Of a stretch of 32,440 nucleotides of DNA, positions 15,191-23,624 are shown one piece after another (position 1 is the stretch's first letter; the number at the start of each line of letters is the position of its first letter). The position numbers were made by a program, and so were the translations under genes. The DNA lies in NCBI GenBank assembly GCA_005879535.1, contig VBKI01000047.1:265749-298188 (forward strand), given 5' to 3'. The notes beneath the pieces were generated by a model. That model was not told where the DNA came from and did no database searches. It saw only the letters and a list, made by a program, of their open reading frames with translations. This DNA comes from Deltaproteobacteria bacterium (lineage in GTDB: Bacteria; Myxococcota; Myxococcia; Myxococcales; 40CM-4-68-19).

Positions 15191-17731
15191 ATGACGAAGA
15201 AGAGTCTCGTCGTGATCGGCAACGGGATGGTGGGGCACAAGTTTCTCGAGCTGCTGCTCGAGGACAGGCATCGCGATGATTGGCAGGTTGTCACCTTCTG
15301 CGAGGAGCCACGGTTCGCGTACGACCGAGTGAATCTCTCCAGCTTCTTCAGCGGAAAGACTGCGGCGGACCTTTCGCTCGTCGAGCCCGGCCTGTACGAC
15401 GACGCGGGGATCACCGTCCACCGGGCCGACCGCGCCGCAGCCATCGACCGCGAAGGCAAGGCGGTGACCTCCGAGCGCGGGAGGGCCGTACCCTACGACA
15501 AGCTGGTGCTGGCGACGGGCTCTTCACCGCTGGTTCCGCCCATACAGGGGCGCGAGACGCAAGGCTGCTTCGTCTACCGCACCATCGACGATCTGGAGGC
15601 GATCCGCGCCTACGCGGCGCAGGCCCGCGTCGGAGTGGTGATCGGTGGCGGACTCCTCGGTCTCGAGGCAGCCAACGCGCTCAACCACATGGGTCTCGAG
15701 ACGCACGTGGTCGAGTTCGCGCCGCGGCTGATGGCCATGCAGGTGGACGAGGGCGGCGGGCAGATCCTGCGCGCGAAGATCGAGTCGCTCGGGGTCTCGG
15801 TGCACACCGGCAAGCACACGACGGAGATCGTTTCGCTCGAAGGACGCGTTGCGGAGATCCGCTTCGCCGACGGTGGCGCGCTGGCTGCGGACATGGTGGT
15901 GTTCTCCGCGGGCATTCGTGCGCGAGACGAGATCGCGCGCGAATGCGGCCTTTCGATCGGCGAGCGCGGAGGAGTGGTCATCGACGATCGCTGCTGCACT
16001 TCGGATCCCGACATCCTCGCCATCGGCGAGTGCGCCTACTACCGGGGCCGCACGTACGGCCTGGTGGGGCCGGGCTACCAGATGGCCCGCACAGCGGTCT
16101 CGACGCTGACGGGCGGGGAGGAAAGGCTCGGCACCTTCGACATGAGCACCAAGCTCAAGCTCCTCGGCGTGGATGTCGGGAGCTTCGGCGACGCTCACGC
16201 GACGCGGCCGGGCAGCCGCGTCCTCTCCTTCACCGACTCGGTGGCCGGCATCTACAAGAAGCTGGTGGTGAGCGCCGATCGGCAGCGCCTCCTGGGCGGC
16301 GTCCTGGTGGGCGACGCCTCGTCCTACGGCCAGCTGCTGCAGCTGACGCAGAACCAGGTCCCTTTGCCGGCGCATCCCGAGCAGCTCATCCTGCCGCAGC
16401 CTTCCGGTGCCAGACTGGCAGGGCTCGGTGTCGATGCGTTGCCCGATGCCGCCACCATCTGCACTTGCCAGAACGTGCCCAAGGGGATCATCTGCCGTGC
16501 CATCTGCGAGCAGCAGCTCGGTTCGGTGGGAGCGGTCAAGTCGGCAACCCGGGCCGGCACTGGCTGCGGCTCCTGCACGCCGCTGCTTGGGGAGATCCTC
16601 GGCGCCGAGATGAAGAAGGCCGGCAAGGCGCTTTCGAATCATCTCTGCGAGCATTTCCCTCGCTCGCGGCAGGAGCTCTACCACCTCGTCCGGCTGCATC
16701 GGATTCGCGACTTCGACGAGCTGATCGCGAAGCACGGGCGAGGCAACGGATGCGAGATCTGCAAGCCCGCCATCGCGTCGATCCTCGCCTCGACCTGGAA
16801 CGAGCACGTGCTCGACAACAAGCGTCTTCCGCTGCAAGACACCAATGACCGCTTCCTCGCCAACATCCAGCGGGACGGAACCTACTCCGTCGTGCCTCGC
16901 GTTCCGGGCGGCGAGATCACTCCCGATCAGCTGATCGCCCTAGGCCGCGCCGCGAAAAAATTCGGGCTCTACTCGAAGATCACCGGCGCGCAGCGCGTGG
17001 ATCTCTTCGGTGCGCGCCTCGAGCAGCTGCCGGACATCTGGCGCGATCTGATCGCCGCCGGCTTCGAGTCCGGGCATGCCTACGGAAAAGCGCTGCGCAC
17101 GGTGAAGTCGTGCGTGGGCAACACCTGGTGCCGCTTCGGGGTGCAGGACTCCGTCTCGATGGCCATCCGCCTGGAGAACCGGTACAAGGGCCTGCGAGCG
17201 CCGCACAAGCTGAAGTCCGCCGTATCCGGCTGCGCGCGCGAGTGCGCCGAGGCGCAGGGCAAGGACTTCGGCGTCATCGCCACCGAGAAAGGCTACAACC
17301 TGTATCTCTGCGGCAACGGCGGCATGAAGCCGCAGCACGCCCAGCTCTTCGCCACGGATCTCGACGAAGACCAGGTCATCCGGTACCTGGATCGCTTCCT
17401 CATGTTCTACGTCCGCACCGCCGACCGGCTGCAGCGGACGGCGGGCTGGTTCAACAACCTCGAAGGTGGAATCGAGTACCTGCGCAAGGTGCTGATCGAG
17501 GATTCGCTCGGCATCTGCGCGGAGCTGGAAGCGGAGATGGCGCACATCGTCGCCACCTACCAATGCGAGTGGAAGAGCACCGTGGAGGATCCGGCGAAGC
17601 TGGCCCGGTTCCGCACCTTCGTGAACTCGCCGGCACCGGATCCGAGTCTAGTCTCCATCCGTTCCCGCGCGCAGCACCGGCCTGCGACGTGGGCGGAGAA
17701 GTCGCACCTCCTGCAGCAGGAGCTCGGATGA
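15191..17731 (+). CDS. nirB: Assimilatory NADH-nitrite reductase, large subunit
   Basis: An 846-residue cytoplasmic enzyme that reduces nitrite to ammonium with NAD(P)H. The N-terminal FAD site is LVVIGNGMVG and the second dinucleotide site is VVIGGGLLGLEAANAL. A BFD-like [2Fe-2S] domain has C424, C426, C459 and C462. The siroheme/[4Fe-4S] domain has C641 and C647 (CVGNTWC) with C681 and C685 (CARECAE), matching the Cys-x5-Cys and Cys-x3-Cys ligand pattern. Length equals E. coli NirB. The ATG at 15191 (MTKKSLVVIGNGM) is chosen over an in-frame ATG at 15182. The frame is open further upstream but without homology. The stop overlaps the nirD start (ATGA). Confidence 0.98.
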   Translation: MTKKSLVVIGNGMVGHKFLELLLEDRHRDDWQVVTFCEEPRFAYDRVNLSSFFSGKTAADLSLVEPGLYDDAGITVHRADRAAAIDREGKAVTSERGRAVPYDKLVLATGSSPLVPPIQGRETQGCFVYRTIDDLEAIRAYAAQARVGVVIGGGLLGLEAANALNHMGLETHVVEFAPRLMAMQVDEGGGQILRAKIESLGVSVHTGKHTTEIVSLEGRVAEIRFADGGALAADMVVFSAGIRARDEIARECGLSIGERGGVVIDDRCCTSDPDILAIGECAYYRGRTYGLVGPGYQMARTAVSTLTGGEERLGTFDMSTKLKLLGVDVGSFGDAHATRPGSRVLSFTDSVAGIYKKLVVSADRQRLLGGVLVGDASSYGQLLQLTQNQVPLPAHPEQLILPQPSGARLAGLGVDALPDAATICTCQNVPKGIICRAICEQQLGSVGAVKSATRAGTGCGSCTPLLGEILGAEMKKAGKALSNHLCEHFPRSRQELYHLVRLHRIRDFDELIAKHGRGNGCEICKPAIASILASTWNEHVLDNKRLPLQDTNDRFLANIQRDGTYSVVPRVPGGEITPDQLIALGRAAKKFGLYSKITGAQRVDLFGARLEQLPDIWRDLIAAGFESGHAYGKALRTVKSCVGNTWCRFGVQDSVSMAIRLENRYKGLRAPHKLKSAVSGCARECAEAQGKDFGVIATEKGYNLYLCGNGGMKPQHAQLFATDLDEDQVIRYLDRFLMFYVRTADRLQRTAGWFNNLEGGIEYLRKVLIEDSLGICAELEAEMAHIVATYQCEWKSTVEDPAKLARFRTFVNSPAPDPSLVSIRSRAQHRPATWAEKSHLLQQELG

Positions 17732-18108
17732 ACGCGGCCGCTCGCGTGGCTCGCGAGTGCGAGGCGTGGGAGGACGTCTGCCCCCTCGACGACGTCCTTC
17801 CGGGAACCGGTGTGTGCGCGATGGTCGCCCGCCAGCAGGTGGCGCTGGTGAGGACCGCTTCCCCCGACGCCCTCTACGCGATCGGCAACTTCGACCCCTT
17901 CAGCAAGGCGTTCGTCCTCTCGCGCGGGATCGTCGGGGACCGGGCCGGTGTCCCGAAGATTGCCTCGCCGATCTACAAGCAGAGCTTCGATCTGCGCACC
18001 GGCGAATGCCTCGACGACGCACAGGTGCGCGTCCCCACTTACGACGTCCGTGTCGAGCAGGGGCGGATTCTCGTCTACCGCGAGCCGCGCCGGATCGGAA
18101 CGCGCTGA
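17728..18108 (+). CDS. nirD: Nitrite reductase, small subunit
   Basis: A 126-residue partner of NirB with a Rieske-like fold. It contains NFDPFSKAFVLSRGIVGD and IASPIYKQSFDLRTGECLDD, the strands typical of assimilatory NirD. The Cys/His ligands of a true Rieske cluster are absent, as in E. coli NirD, so it should carry no iron-sulfur centre. Its ATG at 17728 overlaps the nirB stop by four bases, implying translational coupling and a matched supply of the two subunits. Confidence 0.96.
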   Translation: MNAAARVARECEAWEDVCPLDDVLPGTGVCAMVARQQVALVRTASPDALYAIGNFDPFSKAFVLSRGIVGDRAGVPKIASPIYKQSFDLRTGECLDDAQVRVPTYDVRVEQGRILVYREPRRIGTR

Positions 18109-18127
18109 CGGCTTCGAGGAGGAACGT

Positions 18128-18958
18128 GTGGAGCACGAAACCATCGCAGGGATCGCAGCGGCAGCGCGGGCCAAGGCGAGCCTTCTTCGCCACGGCCCAC
18201 GGCAGTACCTGATCCTCTCCGCGCTCGCCGGCGCGTACGTAGGACTGGGCATCGTGCTCATCTTCGCCATCGGGGCACCGTTGCAGGCGGCCGGCTCGGG
18301 AGCGACGAAGGCGGTGATGGGCGCGTCGTTCGGAGTTGCGCTGACCCTGGTCATCTTCGCCGGGTCGGAGCTGTTCACCGGCAACAACCTGGTGATGACG
18401 GTGGGAGCGCTGTCGCGCACCGTCGCGCCGGGGGCGCTCGGCAAGGTGTGGGCGGCAAGCTTCATCGGGAACTTGGCGGGGTCGATGCTGCTCGCCCTGG
18501 CGGTTGCCGTTTCCGGTGTGCTGAGCAAGGCGCCCGCGAAGGAGTTCGTGCTCGGCGTAGTGGCGGCGAAGATGGCTGCGCCCGCGGTGGAGCTCTTCTT
18601 CCGCGGCGTCCTCTGTAACGCGCTGGTGTGCCTCGCGGTCTGGATGGGGCTTCGCACCAAGGACGAAACGGCGCGGCTGGTGCTGATCTTCTGGTGCCTC
18701 TTCGCCTTCATCGGCGCCGGCTTCGAGCACAGCGTGGCGAACATGACGCTGCTCGCCATCGGGCTCTTCCTGCCGCACGACCCCAATCTCGTGTCCTGGG
18801 TGGGCTTCGCCAGGAACCTGGGCGTGGTGACTCTCGGGAACATCGTCGGCGGAGCGCTGCTGATCGGGCTGCCGTACTGGTACGTAGCGCAGGGGGAGCG
18901 GCGGATGTTGGCCGTCCGGCCGGTGGAGGAGGAAGCCCGCGCCGCGGTGGCGGGTTAG
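18128..18958 (+). CDS. nirC: Formate/nitrite transporter family channel (NirC-like)
   Basis: A 276-residue inner-membrane protein of the FNT family with six hydrophobic helices. It should admit nitrite (or export it) as a pentameric channel. The pore signature FEHSVANM, with the central conserved histidine, is present, as are GSELFTGNNLVM in the broken second helix and FRGVLCNALVCLAVWM in the fourth to fifth helix region. The GTG start at 18128 is preceded at five bases by GAGGAGG (18116-18122), a near-perfect ribosome site, and no ATG is better placed. Its place directly after nirD fixes nitrite as the likely substrate rather than formate. Confidence 0.93.
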   Translation: MEHETIAGIAAAARAKASLLRHGPRQYLILSALAGAYVGLGIVLIFAIGAPLQAAGSGATKAVMGASFGVALTLVIFAGSELFTGNNLVMTVGALSRTVAPGALGKVWAASFIGNLAGSMLLALAVAVSGVLSKAPAKEFVLGVVAAKMAAPAVELFFRGVLCNALVCLAVWMGLRTKDETARLVLIFWCLFAFIGAGFEHSVANMTLLAIGLFLPHDPNLVSWVGFARNLGVVTLGNIVGGALLIGLPYWYVAQGERRMLAVRPVEEEARAAVAG

Positions 18959-18960
18959 CC

Positions 18961-18972
18961 GCGGCATGCCGC
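18961..18972. promoter_or_regulatory. 12-base palindrome at the hemD-like start codon
   Basis: GCGGCATGCCGC is a perfect palindrome that contains the ATG at 18966. It shares both arms (GCGGCA and TGCCGC) with the 18-base palindrome upstream of nirB, where four extra bases separate them. As RNA it could fold over the start codon; as DNA it could be a second, shorter regulator site. This region is GC-rich, so chance is a real alternative. Confidence 0.25.
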
Positions 18973-19793
18973 AGAAGCTGAACGGACAGCGCATCGCGCT
19001 CTTCGAGTCCCGGCTCGCCGAGGAGATCTCCGCGCTCGTGCGTCGCTGCGGAGGCGTGCCGGTCTGCGTTCCGGCGGTGCGCGAGCATCGCCGCTCCGCG
19101 GGACGCGAGATGGCCGCGGTGCTCGACCGGGTACGGGCCGAGCCGTCCCCGGTATTCGTCTTTTCCACCGGAGTGGGAGCTTCCGCTCTGTTTGGCGAAG
19201 CGCGCGCGCTGGGACGGGAGGCGGAACTGCGCGATGCCATCCTGCGCGGTCTCGCGGTGTGCCGCGGGCCCAAGCCGGTCGCGGCGCTGCACAAGGAAGG
19301 CATCACAGCTTCGATCCGGGCGCGCTCTCCGTATACGACGGAGGAATTCATCGACGCTCTGGCGCAGGTGGACGTCCGGAGACGGATGGTGGTGCTCACC
19401 CACTACGGCGAGAAGAACCCACCACTCGTCGTCGCGCTCGTGTCTCGCGGGGCGCGACTCTTCGAACTGATGCTCTACGAGTGGGAGCTGCCAGAGGACA
19501 CGGGGCCGCTGGCCCGCGTCATCGAGGAGCTGGAAGGAGGAGCGTTCGCTGCCGCCGCATTCACCACGCAGATCCAGGCGCGGAATCTGATGGCGGTCGC
19601 GGGTGATGTTGGTCGCAAGGAGGGCCTGCTCGCTGCTCTGCGGTCGCGCGTCCTCGTCGCCGCCGTCGGTCCAACGTGCGCGCGGGTGCTCAAGGAGCTG
19701 GGCATTCCGCCACAGGTCATGCCCGAGTCTCCAAAGATGGCCGCCATGATCAGAGCGCTGGTCGGGCGTCTCGCCGAAGGAAGTCCCCAGTGA
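18966..19793 (+). CDS. hemD: Uroporphyrinogen-III synthase-like protein (HEM4 family)
   Basis: A 275-residue protein with the two-lobed HEM4 fold. It begins LNGQRIALFESRLAEEISALVRRCGGVP and contains VFVFSTGVGASALF, VVLTHYGEKNP and VAAVGPTCARVLKELG. This enzyme cyclises hydroxymethylbilane to uroporphyrinogen III, the branch point toward siroheme. Similar genes placed after nirBD in other bacteria are annotated as uroporphyrinogen-III synthase. Sequence conservation in this family is low, so catalytic identity rests on fold and context: it is followed by the two other enzymes needed to make siroheme. The ATG at 18966 lies seven bases after the nirC stop. The end overlaps the next start (GTGA). 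Confidence 0.85.
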   Translation: MPQKLNGQRIALFESRLAEEISALVRRCGGVPVCVPAVREHRRSAGREMAAVLDRVRAEPSPVFVFSTGVGASALFGEARALGREAELRDAILRGLAVCRGPKPVAALHKEGITASIRARSPYTTEEFIDALAQVDVRRRMVVLTHYGEKNPPLVVALVSRGARLFELMLYEWELPEDTGPLARVIEELEGGAFAAAAFTTQIQARNLMAVAGDVGRKEGLLAALRSRVLVAAVGPTCARVLKELGIPPQVMPESPKMAAMIRALVGRLAEGSPQ

Positions 19794-20368
19794 CGGAATC
19801 GGTAGTCGCATATCCAGCGTTCTTGAAACTCGCGAATCGCCCCGTGCTGCTCGTCGGCGGCGGAGGCGTGGCAGCGGGCAAGCTGACCGGACTCCTCGAA
19901 GCCGGCGCCCGGGTCACCGTAGTGGCGCCGCGGATCGGTACCGACCTCGAGCGGCCTCGCGTAACGCTCTTGCGGCGGCCCTTCGAGACGTCCGATCTGA
20001 ATGGCTGCTGGTTCGTGGTGGCGGCGGCTACGCCCCAAGTGAACCGGGAAGTCGCACAGGCAGCGGAGACGCGGCAGATCTTCGTCAACGCGGTCGACGA
20101 CGCGGACGCGGCCAGCGCCTGGCTGGGCGGCGTGGTGCGCAAGGGCGGAGTGACCGTGGCAGTCTCGACCGGCGGGTGCGCGCCCGCCTTGGCGGGTCTC
20201 TTGCGCGAGGCGCTCGAGGGCTTGCTGCCGGAGGATCTCGGCGAGTGGACCGTGGCTGCAGAGCGATTGCGCGCGCGTTGGCGAGCGGACGGGGTGCCGA
20301 TCGCCGCGCGCCGGCCGCTCCTCTTGCGCGCCCTCGATGAAATGTACGCGACGAAGGGCTTGCCATGA
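19790..20368 (+). CDS. Precorrin-2 dehydrogenase / sirohydrochlorin ferrochelatase
   Basis: A 192-residue protein equal to the N-terminal half of CysG and to yeast Met8p. It oxidises precorrin-2 with NAD+ and may insert iron to finish siroheme. The NAD-binding loop is VLLVGGGGVAAGKLTGLLEAGA, followed by VNREVAQAAETRQIFVNAVDD (with the catalytic Asp region) and VAVSTGGCAPALAGLLRE. The GTG start overlaps the preceding stop by four bases and AAGGAAG lies about six bases upstream. It is a standalone module, separate from the methyltransferase encoded next, rather than a fused CysG. Confidence 0.93.
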   Translation: MTESVVAYPAFLKLANRPVLLVGGGGVAAGKLTGLLEAGARVTVVAPRIGTDLERPRVTLLRRPFETSDLNGCWFVVAAATPQVNREVAQAAETRQIFVNAVDDADAASAWLGGVVRKGGVTVAVSTGGCAPALAGLLREALEGLLPEDLGEWTVAAERLRARWRADGVPIAARRPLLLRALDEMYATKGLP

Positions 20369-21279
20369 GAAGTCCGGGGTTGGTGTCGCTGGTCGGCGCA
20401 GGGCCGGGAGATCCGGAGTTGCTCACGGTCCGTGCGGTGGCGCGCCTTCAGGCGGCCGATCTGGTTCTCTACGACGCGCTGGTCGACCCGGCGACACTGC
20501 GCCACGCCGCGCATGCGCGCTGGGCCTATGTCGGCAAGCGCGCCGGGCGGCATTCCATTTCACAGGAGACGATCGAGCGAATCATGATTCGCCGTGCGCT
20601 GCGCGGCGAACGCGTGGTCCGCCTCAAGAGCGGCGACCCATTCGTATTCGGCCGCGGTGGCGAAGAAGCGCTGGCGCTGGCCGCGGCCGGCGTTCCTTGC
20701 GAGGTCGTTCCCGGCGTATCCGCGGCAGTGGCGGGGCCAGCACTCGCCGGCATTCCCGTCACTCATCGCGGTACCGTCTCCGCATTCCTGGTCGTTTCGG
20801 GTCACGCCGAGACGGCCTTCGCGCCGGCGTTGGGATCGCTTGCACCGGGAGCGGCGACCGTCGTGGTGCTGATGGGCATCGCGACCCGCGCCGCCATCGT
20901 CGCGCTCTTGCTCTCCCGAGGGTGGAATCCGCAGACGCGCGCCGCGGTGCTGCTCTCCGCCTCGACTGCCGAGGCGCGTTCCTGGCGTGGGACGCTGGCC
21001 ACGTTAGGCGCTTGCGAGCTGCCCGAGATGTATTCCGATTTACCCGGGCTGCTCGTGATCGGCGCGACGGTTGCGGTCGCCGAGCAGCTCGAGGCGCTCG
21101 CCATTGGGCAGGTCAGCTACCCGCGCGCGAGCCAGCCGCCGGCTCCACAACCCGTCAGTCGTCCTCGCCGTCGTCTTTTGCCCCCGCCGGACCGAATGAC
21201 GCCCACGTCCCTTTCGTCGGGCGGTAGTCGCCTGTCCGCTTCGACCAGTCGCAGACGCCGCTCGGGAAGATCGCATTGA
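20365..21279 (+). CDS. cobA: Uroporphyrinogen-III C-methyltransferase with C-terminal extension
   Basis: A SAM-dependent enzyme that methylates uroporphyrinogen III twice to give precorrin-2. The signatures are present: VSLVGAGPGDPELLTVRAV, VRLKSGDPFVFGRGGEE, VPGVSAAVAGPALAGIPVTHRG and TVVVLMG. The catalytic domain closes near residue 250 (LLVIGATVAVAEQLE). The final 50 or so residues are Pro/Arg/Ser-rich and unlike the family. They arise where the frame runs on, antisense, through the last 125 bases of the convergent DUF6351 gene. The extension is therefore likely a lost stop codon, or an assembly frameshift, rather than a functional domain. The ATG overlaps the previous stop (ATGA), with AAGGG six bases upstream. 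Confidence 0.93.
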   Translation: MRSPGLVSLVGAGPGDPELLTVRAVARLQAADLVLYDALVDPATLRHAAHARWAYVGKRAGRHSISQETIERIMIRRALRGERVVRLKSGDPFVFGRGGEEALALAAAGVPCEVVPGVSAAVAGPALAGIPVTHRGTVSAFLVVSGHAETAFAPALGSLAPGAATVVVLMGIATRAAIVALLLSRGWNPQTRAAVLLSASTAEARSWRGTLATLGACELPEMYSDLPGLLVIGATVAVAEQLEALAIGQVSYPRASQPPAPQPVSRPRRRLLPPPDRMTPTSLSSGGSRLSASTSRRRRSGRSH

Positions 21280-23425
21280 GCCGGGCGAGCTCCGCGGCCG
21301 TGAACGTGACGGTGTAGTCGGCAGGATCGATGGGCTTCAGGTGGCAGGTCATGATGTCCTGCACCAGCGGCGAACCCGCTACCATCCGGGGCGTAGCGAA
21401 TCGGGGATAGAGCGTGTAGCACGGACCCGTGCCCTGGTATTCCTGTGGCCCCGGGTAATAGTGGTGGCCATCCGGCGTTGATGGAGAGCCTGGGCCCCAG
21501 CACGCGTCCTCGAGGTCGGCCGGTTTGTTCCTCACGACCTTGACGGATTTCGGTGCGCCGGAGGTGTCGGCCTGGATCGCCGTCACCCAGCGGTCCAGCT
21601 GATCCCACGCCACGCCGAGATCAGGGCTGTCCGTGGTGAACCCGAAGCGACCGCCGATGAGGATGATGTGGTTGTCGTGGTGGCCGTTGCTCCGCACGAG
21701 CCGCGCGCGGGTCGTGAAGTTGTTGACGATCTGGTGGATGTCGCCATTGGGGATGGCGTCGTTGTACGCGCGGACGTCGACGATGGGTGTTTCCGCCAAC
21801 CCGAACATGCCCTGCAGGACGCGCCCCGATTCCCGCCCGGTGATGATGGCTCGGCGGTCGCCGACGTGGCGTTCGGGGATGGGATTGAGGTCGATGTCGA
21901 AGCCCCCGATCCGCTCGTTGAGATCGAGGAACTGCTCCTTGGTGATCTTGTTGTCGTTGAGGACCTTCAGCCCGTACTGGACTCCGACGTTGTCGAGCGG
22001 CCGTCGCGCGAATCCGGTCTCCGGATCCCTGCCGTATACGTTCACCGTGTGATCGTAGATGTCGCCGCGTGCGCCGTTCGGGTTGGTCACGGGATCGTAC
22101 CGGGCGCTCAAGGGCACCTCGGTCTTGAAGTCGCCGCGCGGATCGAGCCGCCGCGCGGACGTCCCACTGTTGCTGAGCGTCGCGATGCTCCCGAACTGGC
22201 CGAAGCCGGAGACCAGCCGCTGCTGCTCCTGGGTGAAGAATCCCGGCGCCTGGTTGAAATAGAGGTCGAGCAACCGCGCGTCGCCGACCGTGTAGGCGGT
22301 GACCGTGACGACGTCCGGGAAGGCGAGCTGGACGAGAATGCCGTCGAAGATTCCCGGATAGTTCTCCGCGGTCTGATGGCTCTGGTACGAGCCGCCGGAG
22401 GTGCCGGTGCCGAGCGTGAAGGTCGGCACGCCGTAGTGCTCGACGAACCGCTCCTTGGTCATCACCGTCGTCTCGGAAGCCAGAAGATCGCTGCAGTTCT
22501 GGTTGAAGACGTTGAGGCTGTTCGACGCGCGCGCATAACCGCGGCCGAGAAGGTTGACGTCGAGCACTCCTCCGGTGGTGGTGCCCTGCGTGTACCATCC
22601 GGCTTGGCAGCCAGCGCCGTGTTGATAGATCAGCTTGCCGGTCCAGCCTGCGGGCCGGTGGAAGGGATCCGGCGCGGGCTCGCGGTACGGATCGTGGTTG
22701 ATGGCGATCTGATAGATGCCGCGGTTCACCGTCCCGGTCTCGACGCGGACGATGAACCTGACGGTGCTGTTGGGGAGCAGCGCGATGTCGGAGGGCGGCG
22801 TGGCTGGCAGCACGCCGTTGACCGAAAGCGGCTTGAAGGCCTGGTTGGGCAGCGGCGTGGTCGAGCGGTACACGTAATCGATCCGCGTCACGATCGAACA
22901 GTACCTGTCGATCGGATCGCCCAGATTCCCGCCCGTCGTCGGCAGGATGAACGTCGTGGTAGTGCAGAAGAAGGGCGTCTCGTGCGGGCCGGAGAAGATG
23001 GGCCCGGTGATGGGGAAGTTCGTCACCGTGAGGCGTCCGGAGGGGCCTTTGCCTTTCTTTCCCTGCTCACTCGCGGCGAGGACGTTGTCGCCGTTCACGA
23101 GACCGGTGACGAGCCCCATCAGGGCGTGACTGCCAGGGACTTGCTGGAAGACGGACGTGGCGGCGGTGCCGTTGAGATCGACGCGGACATTGCCGAGCGC
23201 GATGGAGGGAGCGACATCGACGCGCACCAGGACGTCACCCCCGGTGACAACGTCGTTTCGGGTCGAGAGCGTGGTGATGGCGAAGTCGTGGTTGCCCTCT
23301 TGGTGGTGTTCCTTGAGCAAACGGAATTTCGGCTCGTCCGAGTCGGCCGCGGCTGGCGCGATCAGGCCAGCGAAGCTCGCCCCGACGGCGAACAGTACGG
23401 TGATGGATCGAACGCTGGTCCTCAT
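21155..23425 (-). CDS. Exported DUF6351-type protein, alpha/beta-hydrolase-like
   Basis: A 756-residue secreted protein. The signal peptide ends near AAAADSDEP (about residue 28). A beta-rich N-terminal part (to about 130, DVLVRVDVAPSIALGNVRVD) resembles an Ig-like fold. The large C-terminal part has GTGTSGGSYQSHQTAENYPG, where Ser343 in GTSGG looks like a hydrolase nucleophile, plus YQHGAGCQAGW and an aromatic/His stretch HHYYPGPQEYQG. I recognise this as the DUF6351 family, which has a tannase-like hydrolase appearance and no settled function. AGGGGGG precedes the ATG at 23425. It converges with and overlaps the end of the cobA-type gene; no functional link with nitrite reduction is evident. 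Confidence 0.82.
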   Translation of the reverse strand: MRTSVRSITVLFAVGASFAGLIAPAAADSDEPKFRLLKEHHQEGNHDFAITTLSTRNDVVTGGDVLVRVDVAPSIALGNVRVDLNGTAATSVFQQVPGSHALMGLVTGLVNGDNVLAASEQGKKGKGPSGRLTVTNFPITGPIFSGPHETPFFCTTTTFILPTTGGNLGDPIDRYCSIVTRIDYVYRSTTPLPNQAFKPLSVNGVLPATPPSDIALLPNSTVRFIVRVETGTVNRGIYQIAINHDPYREPAPDPFHRPAGWTGKLIYQHGAGCQAGWYTQGTTTGGVLDVNLLGRGYARASNSLNVFNQNCSDLLASETTVMTKERFVEHYGVPTFTLGTGTSGGSYQSHQTAENYPGIFDGILVQLAFPDVVTVTAYTVGDARLLDLYFNQAPGFFTQEQQRLVSGFGQFGSIATLSNSGTSARRLDPRGDFKTEVPLSARYDPVTNPNGARGDIYDHTVNVYGRDPETGFARRPLDNVGVQYGLKVLNDNKITKEQFLDLNERIGGFDIDLNPIPERHVGDRRAIITGRESGRVLQGMFGLAETPIVDVRAYNDAIPNGDIHQIVNNFTTRARLVRSNGHHDNHIILIGGRFGFTTDSPDLGVAWDQLDRWVTAIQADTSGAPKSVKVVRNKPADLEDACWGPGSPSTPDGHHYYPGPQEYQGTGPCYTLYPRFATPRMVAGSPLVQDIMTCHLKPIDPADYTVTFTAAELARLNAIFPSGVCDWSKRTGDYRPTKGTWASFGPAGAKDDGEDD

Positions 23426-23540
23426 ATGCCCCCCTTGTGTTGCGCGATCGAGATGTCGATGGCGAGGGACGGGGATCTGCGTGTCCCTCGTTCGCCGGTT
23501 TCAGCGCGCGCAGCCTAGCAAAGCGCAACGCAGTTGTGCC

Positions 23541-23573
23541 AGCACCGCCAGTGATCACTGAATCCCCGGTGCT
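23541..23573. promoter_or_regulatory. Nested inverted repeat upstream of the DUF6351 gene
   Basis: AGCACCG (23541-23547) pairs with CGGTGCT (23567-23573), and between them lies the 12-base perfect palindrome CAGTGATCACTG (23549-23560). The element sits about 120 bases upstream of the DUF6351 start. It could be an operator or a leader structure. Confidence 0.35.
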
Positions 23574-23605
23574 TCGGTAGCCGCGCTGGCAGGAAGCGAG
23601 GCCCC

Positions 23606-23624
23606 CGTTCGGATCTACCGAACG
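23606..23624 (-). terminator. Hairpin over the stop codon of the 84-residue gene
   Basis: CGTTCGG and CCGAACG form a 7-bp stem with a five-base loop. It spans the TAG stop of the small minus-strand gene. No T-run follows, so termination is only a possibility. Confidence 0.3.

Noticed and set aside
21668-23518. A 616-codon plus-strand frame opposite the DUF6351 gene
   Set aside because: Val/Asp/Arg-rich mirror of the real gene; no signal peptide, motif or ribosome site.
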